A stretch of DNA of 64,000 bases, from NCBI GenBank assembly GCA_963930775.1, contig OZ005689.1:9064854-9128853 (forward strand), written 5' to 3'. Numbering within the stretch: position 1 is the first letter of the stretch; each line of letters opens with the position of its first letter. Shown here one piece after another: positions 54,009 to 64,000 of this stretch. The stretch is from Cliona cf. orientalis (Eukaryota > Porifera > Demospongiae > Clionaida > Clionaidae). The notes below the pieces were generated by a model. The model searched no databases and was not told where the DNA came from. It saw only the letters and a program-made list of their open reading frames with translations. The position numbers and the translations under genes are program-made.

Positions 54009-56846
54009 CTTGCCAGAGGGAGTACCCTGAGGAGCTCAGGCTCTTCACCAAATGGTAGTCTAAATATTTTATATTTCAATGCAAGAAGTTTATTTCCTAA
54101 GTTTTGTGAATTACAGTTATTAGCTAAAGCGTATTCCCCTTCTGTCATTTGTGTCACAGAATCATGGTTAAACTCTGAAATAACAGATGTTGAATTATCC
54201 ATACCAGGTTACCTCCTAGTACGATTAGATAGAAATCATAATGGGGGTGGTGTTTTGTTCTATGTCTCCACTGATCTTCATTGTTCTGTGCTACCTAAGT
54301 GTGATGGTTTGGAATTGCTTTCTATTGTTATTTCTAATGGTTTCTGTAAAGTATGTATTTCTCTTTTCTATAGACCCCCAAGTTCTTCCCCCCTTATCCT
54401 AGATTCTCTTTGTAATTACATTGAGTTGCTTAATGTTCATCAGTATTCTAACTACATTTTATTAGGCGATTTTAATGTTAATTTTATTAGTCATAGTTGC
54501 TATAATAGCTCTTTATTTTCTAAACTAAGATCTTTGTCACATTTATACTCTATTCAACAAATTGTTAGTGAGCCGACACACATGCATCACAACGGCTCTG
54601 TTAGTCTTATTGATCTAATTTTTGTATCAAACAATGTATTGACTAATTTTTGTGATGTGATTCCTCCTTTAGCAAACTCTGATCACAAGGGCATTCACAT
54701 GCAGTGCAAGTGGAAACAGACTTCTCGACACAACTGTGCAAATAACTCTAAGGGCCGTGTTATCTGGTGTTACAATCAAGCCGACTGGGATAGAGCAATG
54801 TCATTAATTGATGGTTTTGACTGGTCTTCTCTACTGTCAAATGATGTGAATGAATCGTGGACAAAATGGTGCGAACAGTTCCTCACAATTATGCGTGAAT
54901 GCATCCCTACAAAGATACTACCCAAACGTAAAAATCTTCCTTGGCTATCAAAAGGTCTAGTTAATTCGATTAAGCGTAGAAATCTCCTATATAAGCGAGG
55001 AAAAGTATCAGGAAATCTATCCAGGTATAAACTGATGAGAAATAAAGTCACTTGTGACCTGCGAAAAGCCAAGAAGTCATATTTTCAGAAAATCAATCCA
55101 AAGGAACCCAAGGAATTCTGGAAGGCAGTAAAGTACCTCAGCAAACAACAATCCTCAATCCCTACTTTAATGGATGAGGGTGGTAACGAGGCTCTTACTG
55201 GTGCTCAAAAGGCAGATATGCTCAATAAATTTTTCTCTAAATGTTTTAATCGTCGCAGTGCACCTCTGGAAGCCTGGTCTGAAAGTGACTTTGATCACCC
55301 TGATAACCCTCCAGACGAGATTCTTTGCAATGAAGATACAATATGTGAGCTTTTGACTGGTTTGGATGTCTCCAAATCTAGTGGCCCAGACGGGATTTCG
55401 GCTAAGATGCTCAAATATACTGCAGTAAGCATTACCCCTTCTGTCACACAGCTCTTCAACTTGTCCATCAGTAGTGGCAGAGTACCTAGGGACTGGAAAT
55501 TATCATCAGTTGTACCTATTCCCAAATCGGGAAGGTCTCATTCACCTGACAACTATAGACCAATATCCTTGCTTAGCATTCTGAGTAAAGTGTTGGAGAA
55601 ACATATCCATGCCCTAATTTTCAGTTATCTGAAACAGCACCATCCACTTTCCGACTCCCAGTGGGGCTTTCGAAATGGTCGGTCTACAGTATCTGCTCTT
55701 CTTCTGACAATACATCACTGGCTGCAGTTAATGGAGTCTGGTAAGGATGTTTGTGCTGTCTTCCTTGACTATCGTAAGGCATTTGATAGTGTGCCACATG
55801 CACCCCTGATGAGGAAACTGCAGGATATGGAGTTGCCTACAAATCTTCTAGCGTGGATCTCAGACTACTTAACTCTCAGAAAGCAGCAGGTTATTGTGGA
55901 TGGAGCAACCTCCAGCCAATGTTCAGTCGCCTCAGGTGTTCCTCAAGGCTCGGTGCTGGGACCTTTGCTCTTTTCAATCTACATTAATGGTATTACCGAA
56001 GTTAGCATTTCAGCAAACTCTTACCGTATTCTCTATGCTGACGATGTTTTGTTGTACCGTGGGATATCGATACCAGAGGAAGATATTCACATGGTGCAGT
56101 CAGATATCAACGAGCTGCAAAAGTGGTCTGAAGAACAGTTGTTGCAGATGAATCCAAGCAAATGCAAGTATATGATTATTTCAAAGAAGTGCAGAACAAA
56201 TCTCGGTGATTGTGTCCTACATCTCGGAGGAACAACTCTTGGAGAGGTGGAATCCTTCAAGTACCTGGGTGTTCTTCTCCATAAACACTTGACGTGGTCT
56301 GAACACATCTCGGGCATTTGCAACAAAGCTAAACAAATTCTTGGATTGATTTATAGACAATTTTATAACCACTCCTCTCCCTCGACGGTGAAGCAGCTTT
56401 ACTTGAGCCTTGTTTGGCCCCACTTGGAGTACGCTTGTCAGCTCTGGGATCCATACACCCAGAACGATGTCAATAAGCTCGAGTCAGTCCAGAAATTTGC
56501 CTTGAAACTCGTTTCTCACCGCTGGGATGCAGGCTATGAGGAGCTAACTAGGCTGGTAAATGTCCCCATGCTGAGCGAGAGGAGACTACACTTGAAGCTT
56601 GTGCAAGTTTACAAGATTCTTCATGGATTGTGTGACTTTCCCAATGATATTCTACAAATCCAATTGGCACATTCAAGCAGACTGGCCAGGGCACAAACTC
56701 TGCACTGTCCCTTTGCACGAACTAACTATTATTATAATTCATTTGTCCCCAGTAGCATCAGAGCTTGGAACTCGCTAGAGGAGGATCTAGTACTTACCCC
56801 AAGTCTCCAGTCATTTAAGCTGGCTCTTAAAAGCAGCCCAACTTGA
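54009..56846 (+). CDS. LINE ORF2: APE endonuclease and reverse transcriptase
   Basis: About 945 residues, uninterrupted from the ORF1 stop to 56846. Endonuclease: NARSL, VTESWL, LGDFNV and NSDHKGI supply the catalytic Asn, Glu, Asp and Asp-His of the APE type. Reverse transcriptase follows: SSGPDGI, VVPIPKSG, YRPISLLSILSKVLEK, VFLDYRKAFDSVPH, GVPQGSVLGPLLF and the active site YADDVLLY, then the thumb and a C-terminal region (SLVWPHLEYACQLWDP) typical of the CR1/L2/jockey assemblage. No RNase H domain. The first in-frame ATG falls well inside the endonuclease (about 54580), so translation must enter from ORF1 or from a non-AUG codon. Clade name is by motif resemblance only. Confidence 0.85.
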   Translation, partial: LARGSTLRSSGSSPNGSLNILYFNARSLFPKFCELQLLAKAYSPSVICVTESWLNSEITDVELSIPGYLLVRLDRNHNGGGVLFYVSTDLHCSVLPKCDGLELLSIVISNGFCKVCISLFYRPPSSSPLILDSLCNYIELLNVHQYSNYILLGDFNVNFISHSCYNSSLFSKLRSLSHLYSIQQIVSEPTHMHHNGSVSLIDLIFVSNNVLTNFCDVIPPLANSDHKGIHMQCKWKQTSRHNCANNSKGRVIWCYNQADWDRAMSLIDGFDWSSLLSNDVNESWTKWCEQFLTIMRECIPTKILPKRKNLPWLSKGLVNSIKRRNLLYKRGKVSGNLSRYKLMRNKVTCDLRKAKKSYFQKINPKEPKEFWKAVKYLSKQQSSIPTLMDEGGNEALTGAQKADMLNKFFSKCFNRRSAPLEAWSESDFDHPDNPPDEILCNEDTICELLTGLDVSKSSGPDGISAKMLKYTAVSITPSVTQLFNLSISSGRVPRDWKLSSVVPIPKSGRSHSPDNYRPISLLSILSKVLEKHIHALIFSYLKQHHPLSDSQWGFRNGRSTVSALLLTIHHWLQLMESGKDVCAVFLDYRKAFDSVPHAPLMRKLQDMELPTNLLAWISDYLTLRKQQVIVDGATSSQCSVASGVPQGSVLGPLLFSIYINGITEVSISANSYRILYADDVLLYRGISIPEEDIHMVQSDINELQKWSEEQLLQMNPSKCKYMIISKKCRTNLGDCVLHLGGTTLGEVESFKYLGVLLHKHLTWSEHISGICNKAKQILGLIYRQFYNHSSPSTVKQLYLSLVWPHLEYACQLWDPYTQNDVNKLESVQKFALKLVSHRWDAGYEELTRLVNVPMLSERRLHLKLVQVYKILHGLCDFPNDILQIQLAHSSRLARAQTLHCPFARTNYYYNSFVPSSIRAWNSLEEDLVLTPSLQSFKLALKSSPT

Positions 56847-58017
56847 CTTTTAAACTATTATGTTTAGCTATACCTGTTTTTATATATTCCTTTCTATCAC
56901 TGTATTTATGTACCAGGGTGCACACTCGATTAGTCTTAGTTTAGCATTTCGTAATATATACTTCTGGCTATTGTGTATCCTTTGCTATTATTAAGAAGCA
57001 AGAAATATTATAGACAAAAAAAAAAACAAAAAAAAAACACTTGAGAGGCACATAAAATGCATGGTGCTGCCTGGGCAAACATTGCTATTGGCACACACAA
57101 ACAGTATACTAGTCACAAAAGTGGTATCAAGAGTGTCAGTCATGAAAGTAGCATAGTTAGGCAGTACACAGATGCTTCCCAGAGCCATAGCACCCCCCTA
57201 GTGACGCTGTAGCTAACTGCTGCATACGGTCGGTCACGTGATTGTCCACGCCTTTTATTACGTCATTGGAATGCACTAATGAAATAATGGTGATAAATTC
57301 TAACTTGAAAAATTGATGCGGGCGGTTGATGAGAAACTAATAATCAACGAATTGGGGCCTTATCGATAACCACCTGATATTTTCGGCTGTACATACACCT
57401 GCACTACAATTATTATCGGCCAAATCGAGCTTTTTTGTCTGCCGACTCTTACCTGTTCAAAATTGCCACTCCTGGTCAACAGTACTGAAACCAGCAGGTG
57501 TGATTACCCTTTACCAATTTCAACCAACTCGTTCTACTGAGATACAGTGAAAACGAGCTATGAATAATCATTACTGCATTGTATACAATACATTTTATGA
57601 TTGATAATGACATGATATAAATGCTAATATTAACTTCGGCGATGCTTTCTGGGGTTCATATGAGTACTGTCTCCTTTCTTCTGATCTGGATAAAAGTAAG
57701 TCAAGTGTCTAATATCAGTTTAGGCGATGTAGCTAGCTTCCAGTCCTTACGATCCACCACCATTCAGTACGCCATATCACGCCCATTCAAATTGGTTCAA
57801 CACTATTCTATATCCTTCTCTCCCTTGTATTTAAGTTGTAGAAGTAAGTTAAGCCTACCTGGTATCTTCAAACCGAATCAAACGAGTCTAAAACAGTCTT
57901 CGAGTATAAACGGATCTCCGCATCATCTTTGTAAATTTTTCCGTATAAACGCGTAAATGTCCGTAAAATAGTGGTCGATAATCGACGTACGCTCGGCCGA
58001 TAATCGAGGGTTTACGC

Positions 58018-58079
58018 TAAGCTCCATAAAAAAACCTGGTAAATTTTGTTTGCCTATGGCTACTTTGTTGCTAGGCAGT
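58018..58079 (+). mobile_element. Copy Y of the 51511 family, middle segment
   Basis: AGCTCCATAAAAAAACCTGG ... CTTTGTTGCTAGGCAGTT matches copy X at about 52450-52510. Together with 52724-52785 and 59985-60075 it rebuilds one element broken by two large insertions. Confidence 0.7.
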
Positions 58080-58140
58080 TAAATGACCGACCGCTGCCCG
58101 GATGTATAACCGGATGGCCCGTTGCACAACCGGATGACCC

Positions 58141-59375
58141 CCATCGAATATTGTCCGGTGGGACGCGATTCACCGTTGAACTGCGTCCCACAGCATAGAA
58201 TGTCGTCCCCTTCGCAGACTTCCGCTGCTCGCGGCAGCCGGACTCGTAGCTAACAAGAGTATGGTGTTGACAGTACTAGTCTAGTAGTAAGATAAAATTA
58301 ATGTTGTTGAATACTATTATATCTTAGTATAATTATACTTAATATAATGAACAAAAATTGCTTATCATTATCCATGAATCAAAGATAATGATATTAGCTA
58401 TACACGCATCAACAACAATAATGGCACTGCCATAGTTCAGTGTACGTCTCAAGGAACAGAGAAGAATCCAACACAGCATATATTATGATACCAATGCTCA
58501 CACTTGTCGCATTGAATCATGTCTCCATACAGTGACTCTGGCATAATTAATTTTTGGCAACTACAAAATGCTTCTACCTCCCAGTACTAGGGGGAAGTGA
58601 TTGTTATGCACCTGTCAATGTCAAGCCCCACTAACCCCATAGGGGCGAGGGTCAGGCATTTCAACGTCCACTGATGCAATTTTGGCCTAAAGCTAGGGTG
58701 GGGCATTTGATCCAATAGGGAATAGGAAGGGCATTTGATCGTGCATATTATGTGCACTAATACATCATTAATTACTGCGCATGACAAAATCAATACACAG
58801 CTCCAAGGGGTAATTAGGGGGGGTTGCTATAATTTTGGCCCAGGGGCGGAGATTTTTAACTTCCTAGGTATCAAATCCCCACCCTAGCCCCTATGGGAGG
58901 TAGTAGGGCTTGGGTGCATTACGTCGGCTACATTTTCTTGTGGTTGGAAACCGCACAAGTTTTTTTTTTTCCTGAAACACTGCAAGAGTTGATTTCTCAT
59001 CTGAGTGTTATATATACTGTGCATGGAAGTATTATTATTGACATGTACTGTTTCACTGTCATAATAATTTATTACATACCGTGCTCTTCTCTCCATCATT
59101 CTCATCATCTTGCTTCCCGTCTAGTCTGGGTGCCAGCCCCTTTACAAGAGGGAGGAAGGGGCTGGGCACTCAGACTACTTCCCATCAGTGTCTTCTCTCC
59201 ACCATCTTCCTCTCCATTACCTTTGGCGCCTTTTTCATTGGGGCGCTCGCGGCGGCGGGCGGACGTTATTCCGTCGCGTGGGACGGATATCGTTAAGTGA
59301 TGGCGTCCCCCCGGACATATTTTTTACGTCCCCCGGACGCGATTCTACGGGGGACGCTATACGGCATGACACCGG
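58141..59375. mobile_element. TIR element, copy 2 (of 5762-6729), left end truncated
   Basis: Starts at CCATCGAATATTGTCCGGTG, equivalent to 5851 in copy 1, so the outer about 90 bp of the left arm are missing. It ends with the same GACACCGG. The interior is longer than in copy 1 (58440-58980 is extra) and shares the CCAGCCCCTTTAC foldback at 59125-59180. Non-coding. Confidence 0.75.
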
Positions 59376-59471
59376 CCGGCCAGCGCATAATTAGCGCTAG
59401 TGCCTGTGCGCACGCTCAATTCGCGTACGCAGGCTCGAGCTAGCTCGCGACTAAAGCAAAGGTGTACAACA

Positions 59472-59757
59472 GGCCCAGTCGATCCTGTCCGGTTGTACAG
59501 CAGGCCTCATTAATTCCTGGCCAGTTGCACATCAGGATTACCTACACGCTGTCCGGTTGTACAACCGGCCCAGTCGATCCTGTCCGGTTGTACAGCAGAC
59601 CTCATTAATTCCTGGCCAGTTGCACATCAGGATTGCCTACACACTGTCCGGTAGTATAACGGGCGTAGTCGATCCTATCCAGTTTTATACTCTAGGCCTC
59701 ATTCAGTATAAAAGGCCTGTATATTACATCCCATCACAATCACTCAAATCAGCGGGG
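59472..59757 (+). repeat. 95-bp tandem repeat, three units
   Basis: Units start GGCCCAGTCGATCCTGTCCG at 59472 and 59567 and GGGCGTAGTCGATCC at 59662, spaced exactly 95 bp. Each contains CCTCATTAATTCCTGGCCAG and a CCGGTTGTACA half-palindrome. The third unit is diverged. Confidence 0.85.
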
Positions 59758-59984
59758 AGCAGTGCACAGCAGGGAATCCTAATGTTGTGCACCAGGACAC
59801 CGAGAAAGCTGGTTGTATAACAGGGCGTCCGGTTGCACATCGGGATAGCCGGTTGCATAACCGGCCACAGAAGAGCTAGGGTTGATCAACAGGACGTCCC
59901 ATTGTGCAACTGGATATCCGGTTGCATAATGGGCATCCGGTTACGTAACCGGCTGGGTTGGTCATCGGTGCAGAACATATACAA

Positions 59985-60075
59985 AGCTGTTGGGCATTGT
60001 TGCTAGGATCTAAAGTAGTTAGACACTGTTTGGTCGGTTTCTATGTGATTTAGAAGACCTCAGGGCTCAGTAAAA
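59985..60075 (+). mobile_element. Copy Y of the 51511 family, right segment
   Basis: ATATACAAAGCTGTTGGGCA ... GAAGACCTCAGGGCTCAGT, continuous with the 58079 segment when compared with copy X. Confidence 0.7.
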
Positions 60076-60370
60076 CAACACTCCAGGCAAGGAGGCAGTT
60101 TTTGAAACTTACTTTTCTGTTCAAACTTGTAAACAATTTGGTTGACTTTCCCAACTCCCCTATCACTTGCAGAATGGGTCTTAACTAGAAGTTTCTAGGA
60201 AGCGGAATTTTGATTCACACCTTAGAATTAAAGTTACGGCCCTTTAAAGTTTTCCCATATGTTTGTATAGAGAAGCCATACGTTTGCAATGTTTTCCGCC
60301 CACGCGCTACGTGAAAAACGGGGAATTCCCGTGGTGTGCGTTATTTAGAAATTTTCGCAGAATTGGAGTA

Positions 60371-60592
60371 TACCGTATAGCCGGAAAATTTGGCGGGGAA
60401 TTAAATTTGGCGGTTTGGCGGTTCTATATTACAACCGCCAAATTAAAATCCGCCAAAATTTCCTGCTCGCATATATACGTATGGCGATCCCGTACCGAAC
60501 CGCCAAATTTAAATCCGCCAATATTCTTATAATAGCGATTTTGGGCTCAACCGCCAACTTTAATTCCCGCCAATATTTCCGGCTATACGGTA
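60371..60592. mobile_element. MITE, TACCGTATAGCCGGAAA termini
   Basis: TACCGTATAGCCGGAAAATT ... AATATTTCCGGCTATACGGTA. The interior is a series of GGCGG/CCGCC plus AATTTAAATT inverted blocks, so the 222-bp element is almost wholly foldback. TA borders. Confidence 0.85.
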
Positions 60593-61588
60593 GGCTGTTT
60601 GCTTGCTTTGTATGGCTCTACTGTGCATCCTAGGTGTATAATTATGTGATTTTCTGGACAATCTTTTTTTCTGCTTAGTGTGCACGCTAGCTAGTTACAT
60701 ACTAAGTAGAAAAAAAAAAATTTCCATTATTGGGATTCTGGGAAGCGGTTGGGACCGTAAGTTTTATATGGGCACGCAGAATGACTCAAATTACGAACTT
60801 TGATCGAGAGACTTTTTTGATTCACGCCCTAGAATTAAAATTATGCCTCTTTGAAGTTTGCATAGGAAGCCATTCACTTGCAATGTTTGCCAAAAATTTT
60901 TTAAGGGTACGCGAAATAAATTTTACGGGCGCGCGGGGTACGTTGACGACCCTTTACCAAACATTGTGCATACTGCTGTTTGGGTGCCTACTTGCATTGT
61001 ATGGCTCTACTATGCATCCAGCTCGACTGTATGGTGGTTTTCGGACCATTTTTTCTGCTTAGTGTGTGGTCCCCTTGTTACACACAAAAAAAGCAAACTT
61101 AAATAATTAAATAATCTAATTCATGGGGGGGTTGGAAGCACTTGGGGGATAGTTTTTACATGGGCACGCAGAATGGGTCAAAACTAGAATTTTTATGGCG
61201 GGAAATTTTGATTCACACCTTACAATTAAAGTTATGGCCCTTTGAAGTTTCCCCATATGTTTGTATAGGAAGCCATGCATTTGCAATGTTTCCGCCCACG
61301 CGCTCCGTGAGGGGCGGGGCTACGCGCGCACATAGACTTGACGACCTTTACCCAATTGTGGCCAAAATTGGAGTATAGGCTGCCTGCTTGCATTGTATGG
61401 CTCTACTAAGCATCCAGCTCAACTATATCGTGGTTTCCGGACAATTTTTTCTGCTTGTTGTGTGGTCTCCTTGAAAAATTACACACTAAGTAGAAAAAAG
61501 AAAGAAAATAACGTAATGTAATTAATTAAATAATGTTTGAGACTCTGGGAAGTAATTCATGACAAGCTATTTACATGAGCACGCATCT

Positions 61589-62404
61589 ACGGTGGCCGAG
61601 AAGGACACTGCCGCGGCGGCCCAAGCCGCGTTGGGGCCGCCCGAAAGCCGCTGTTGGCCGCCAAAGGGCCGCTCATCGGCTGCGGCTGGCCGCCGCGGCT
61701 CAGCCGCGCCCACCAAAACTTTAAAATCGATATTCAGTTCACGAATGGTTAACTGGACAACGTTAGGTGTGGTCTAGATCATTGCGTTTACGCGGGAATT
61801 CAGCCCTCCGCGTGTTTGTCAGAAAAATACTTATTAGCTAATAATTAAACGCTGCCGTGGGGGGGGGGGGTAATCGAGAGGGAAAGGTTTATGTGACGTA
61901 TACCGCCCTTTTTTTATCAGTGGTGATCGTTTTCGTGCTTAGCAGATATCGAGCGTGCGCTTAAACGCTACGGTGGGCGTGGTCTGGTAATTTAGTACTG
62001 CGTGCGCATGGGCAGAAAGCACGCGGTTGATAGGAGTGACCAACAAACATTTTAGCCCCTGTACCCAGTATCGATCGAATCCAAACGAGGCCGAGTCCGT
62101 TTCTTTGTTGTATTTGATCGCCGTTATAACCCACTGTGCTTAGATGCCCGTATGCATATCGTGCGGACGATGACAAAGACAGACTGACAAACTGACCGCT
62201 TGCGCATGCGTGCGGAATAATAGTCTAATTAACCAGTTGTAAGCTAGAGAATCGATTTTCAAACAGATTGGCGGGCGCGGCTCAGCCGCGGCGGCCAGCC
62301 GCAGCCGATGGGCGGCCATTTGGCGGCCAACGGCGGCTTTTGGGCGGCCCACGGCGGCCCACGGCGGCCAAAGCCGCCGCGGCAGTGTCCTTCTCGGCCA
62401 CCGT
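61589..62404. mobile_element. GC-rich TIR element, 8-bp target duplication (hAT-like?)
   Basis: Ends ACGGTGGCCGAGAAGGACAC ... GTGTCCTTCTCGGCCACCGT. Arms of about 130 bp are full of GCCGCCGCGG palindromes. Flanks ACGCATCT (61581-61588) and ACGCATCA (62405-62412) match at 7 of 8 positions. An alternative reading is a TA duplication with ends one base longer. No transposase. Confidence 0.7.
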
Positions 62405-62561
62405 ACGCATCACACCTGGAAAATTCTTGGAAGCGGAATTTTGAGTCACACCTTAGAATTAAAGTTATTGAAGTATCCCCATATGTTTGTATAGGAAGCC
62501 ATGCATTTGCAATGTTTGCCCATAAATAAATTACGGGCGCGCGGGGTACGTTGACGACCCT

Positions 62562-64000
62562 TTGCACACTGATGCTAGCGGGAAAGGGTTGGGGGCAGTG
62601 CTAGAACAGGAGGGTGAGGAAGGCAAAAATCACCCTGTGGCTTATGCTAGCCGTACTTTGTCGAAGCATGAGAAAAATTATGGGATCACTGATTTGGAGG
62701 CCTTAGGGGTTGTGTGGGCGCTCAGACACTTTAGAGCGTACCTATTGGGTCATGCTTGTGTGGTTGTCACTGATCATACTCCACTCCGTGCTCTGCTTAA
62801 GGCTAAGCACCAGTCTGGGAAGCTGGCTAGGTGGGGTCAGACGATTGCTGAGTTCAATGTAGAAATTAAGTATCGTCCGGGTCGTCAGCATAGCAATGCG
62901 GATGCCCTTTCCAGAGCCCCTCTGGAGTCCGTAAACTCGGTACAGGCAGACAAGACAACCACTAATACAGTTGCTACTGACAATATGGCTAGTCAGCAGC
63001 GAGATGATCCCAAATTAAAGGCTATTATTGAATATCTGGATGGTGGAGTATTGCCCACTGACGAGAAGCTTGCCAAGCGTTTGGTTTTGGAGCAGTCTCG
63101 GTTCACAATACAAGATGGTGTTTTGTTTTATGTAGATGTAGCTCGTGAGGACTCACTCCGAGTAGCTGTGCCTTCCAACTCTCAGAGGAAGTTGTTGGAG
63201 GAAATTCATGGTGGTAGTCTTTCTGGTCATTTTGCTGCTAGGAGTATGTATAATACCCTGGCTAGGCGGTATTGGTGGGAAGGGATGTATGGGGATGTAC
63301 ATCGTTACTGCCGTGCTTGCCTCACCTGTGCTTCTCACAATGGTACTGGCCGTCGGCACAGAGCTCCACTGCAGCCAATTCCAGTCTCTGGGCCCTTTGA
63401 AAGGGTAGGAGTCGACATTATGAAGATGCCGCTGACGGAAAGGGGGAACCAGTACGTGATAGTCTTCATGGATTACCGTAGACTCTGGTTAATAAGCGCA
63501 TGCGCTTATAGCGGTAAACGGAATGATAGTATGCGCTTAATAAAGGATATGCGCTTATATGGCACATAACCACGCCCACAAACGTTTGGGCACGTGATGG
63601 ATGCGAGGCCCGCTAGCACTAGCGCTCGATAGATCGAGCTCTTTCACGTTTACAGTTGCCGCTCAAGATGACGAGTACTGGCGATTTGTCGATCTTCTTG
63701 CATGATAACGTTATTCGTGGCCATCATTTCTCCAAAGATACCTGACTCCAAATACTTTCCAGCCGGTCAAACTCAGGTTCATAGAACGCCACGCCTATTA
63801 AGCGCATGCGCTTAATAAACAATAGCTTATGACAAGAAGAGGGCATGCGCTTAATAAATAATGTGCGCTTAATAGCGAGGTGCGCTTAATAACCAGAGTT
63901 TACGGTATCTTACGAAGTGGGTGGAGGCCTATGCCACTGAGGATCAAACCAGTGAGACTATATATAGCCAGGTTACTAGTTGATAACATTGTCTGCCGGC
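62562..64000 (+). pseudogene. Ty3/Gypsy pol fragment: RNase H and integrase, interrupted
   Basis: Sequence starts mid-RNase H (HTDASGKGLGAVLEQ, TDLEALGVVWALRHF, VVTDHTPL). It passes through the tether (IKYRPGRQHSNADALSR) and the integrase zinc finger (HGG...GHF with CRACLTCAS). It enters the integrase core (GPFERVGVDIMKMPL) and is open to 63473. There it is split by a MITE (63476-63905). The core resumes at 63907 (KWVEAYATED) and then shows a 4-bp TATA gain near 63960 that shifts the frame before the window ends. The 5' part (gag, protease, reverse transcriptase) is absent; the junction with the repeat array is at about 62565. Clearly non-functional here; the chromovirus/metavirus subgroup cannot be told. 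Confidence 0.85.
63476..63905. mobile_element. MITE inserted at TA in the integrase frame
   Basis: Ends CCGTAGACTCTGGTTAATAA ... TTAATAACCAGAGTTTACGG. The arms are built of GCGCATGCGCTTAATAA iterations. It is flanked by TA at 63474-63475 and 63906-63907, and dropping it with one TA reconnects the integrase reading frame. Confidence 0.9.

Larger units (their letters stand above)
53030..57045 (+). mobile_element. CR1/L2-like non-LTR retrotransposon (LINE)
   Basis: Contains a PHD-bearing ORF1 and an endonuclease/reverse-transcriptase ORF2 (see those entries). It ends in a short 3' UTR and an A-rich tail (57018-57040, two A runs split by C). The 5' boundary is approximate. It lies inside the TIR element 52786-58017. 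The long open frames suggest recent activity. Confidence 0.85.
52786..58017. mobile_element. TIR element at a TA site, carrying a LINE
   Basis: Left end GCGTAAAACCTCAACTAGCT...CGGCC is inverted at the right (GGCCGATAATCGAGGGTTTACGC). An inner arm pair (52981-53016, GGCCCCAATTCCTTGATTAT; 57327-57362) also matches. Flanked by TA at 52784-52785 and 58018-58019, within copy Y of the 51511 family. The interior is mostly the LINE; no DNA transposase was seen. Confidence 0.65.
58080..59984. mobile_element. Insertion with CCGGTTGYACAACCGG-rich flanks
   Basis: Both sides carry many copies of a short palindromic motif (CCGGATGTATAACCGG, CCGGTTGCATAACCGG, CCGGTTACGTAACCGG). The centre contains copy 2 of the 5762-6729 element and a 95-bp tandem array. 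Ends and class are not resolved. It separates copy Y at 58079/59985. Confidence 0.5.
60100..62570 (+). repeat. Array of four ~0.4-kb repeat units, interrupted
   Basis: Units near 60130-60360, 60740-61080, 61140-61500 and 62412-62570 share GGGCACGCAGAATG, GATTCACACCTTAGAATTAAAG, CCATATGTTTGTATAGGAAGCCAT, TTGCAATGTTT, GGGCGCGCGGGGTACGTTGACGACCCTTT and TTTTTTCTGCTTAGTGTG. Later insertions sit at 60371-60592 and 61589-62404. No protein is evident. It joins directly to the Gypsy pol fragment at about 62565. Confidence 0.65.

Noticed and set aside
59472-59757. CRISPR array
   Set aside because: The 95-bp units are repeated throughout with no unique spacers, and the context is eukaryotic mobile DNA.
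60263-61378. Several 70-110 codon frames in the repeat array
   Set aside because: They recur only as parts of the 0.4-kb repeat units and differ in frame from unit to unit.

Overview
The window is nuclear DNA of an invertebrate animal, most plausibly a sponge. The genes are split by many short AT-rich GT-AG introns, no bacterial operons are present, and the families seen (death domain, CARD, leishmanolysin and astacin metallopeptidases, small tyrosine-tailed receptors, P-element-like transposases, STPR repeats) fit a demosponge. The sponge assignment is inference; the animal assignment is firm.

Layout. 1-10.5 kb is a transposon graveyard: an STPR-repeat fragment, a P-element-like transposase pseudogene and TIR elements nested in one another. 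11.5-13.0 kb holds a six-exon single-pass receptor-like gene with cytoplasmic tyrosines (+). 17.1-26.1 kb is a leishmanolysin-like (M8) metallopeptidase of about 21 exons (+), with MITEs, hairpins and a SINE in its introns. 28.1-33.0 kb (-) holds a death-domain gene end and then a six-exon astacin-like (M12A) peptidase. Its start lies 197 bp from a divergent gene (33.2 kb, +) for a CARD-like domain followed by about three membrane segments. A second copy of that CARD-membrane gene lies at 40.9 kb, just downstream of a 2.2-kb element with ~0.5-kb inverted repeats and an exact 9-bp target duplication. A second receptor-like gene end (-) is at 42.0-42.6 kb. 42.8-51.5 kb is mostly gene-free and repeat-rich. 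51.5-64 kb is again a nest of insertions: MITE-type elements, a nearly intact CR1/L2-like LINE, a 95-bp tandem repeat, a GC-rich TIR element, and a Ty3/Gypsy pol fragment whose integrase is split by a MITE at a TA site.

The host genes between 11 and 43 kb read as a loose cluster of innate-sensing or cell-death parts: two tyrosine-tailed receptors, two metallopeptidases, one death-domain protein and two CARD-membrane proteins. That they act together is inference from proximity only. The best candidate for something undescribed is the duplicated CARD-plus-membrane gene, divergently paired with an astacin that lacks a signal peptide. Exon structures are manual predictions checked by reading phase; two host genes need a one-base homopolymer correction to stay open.
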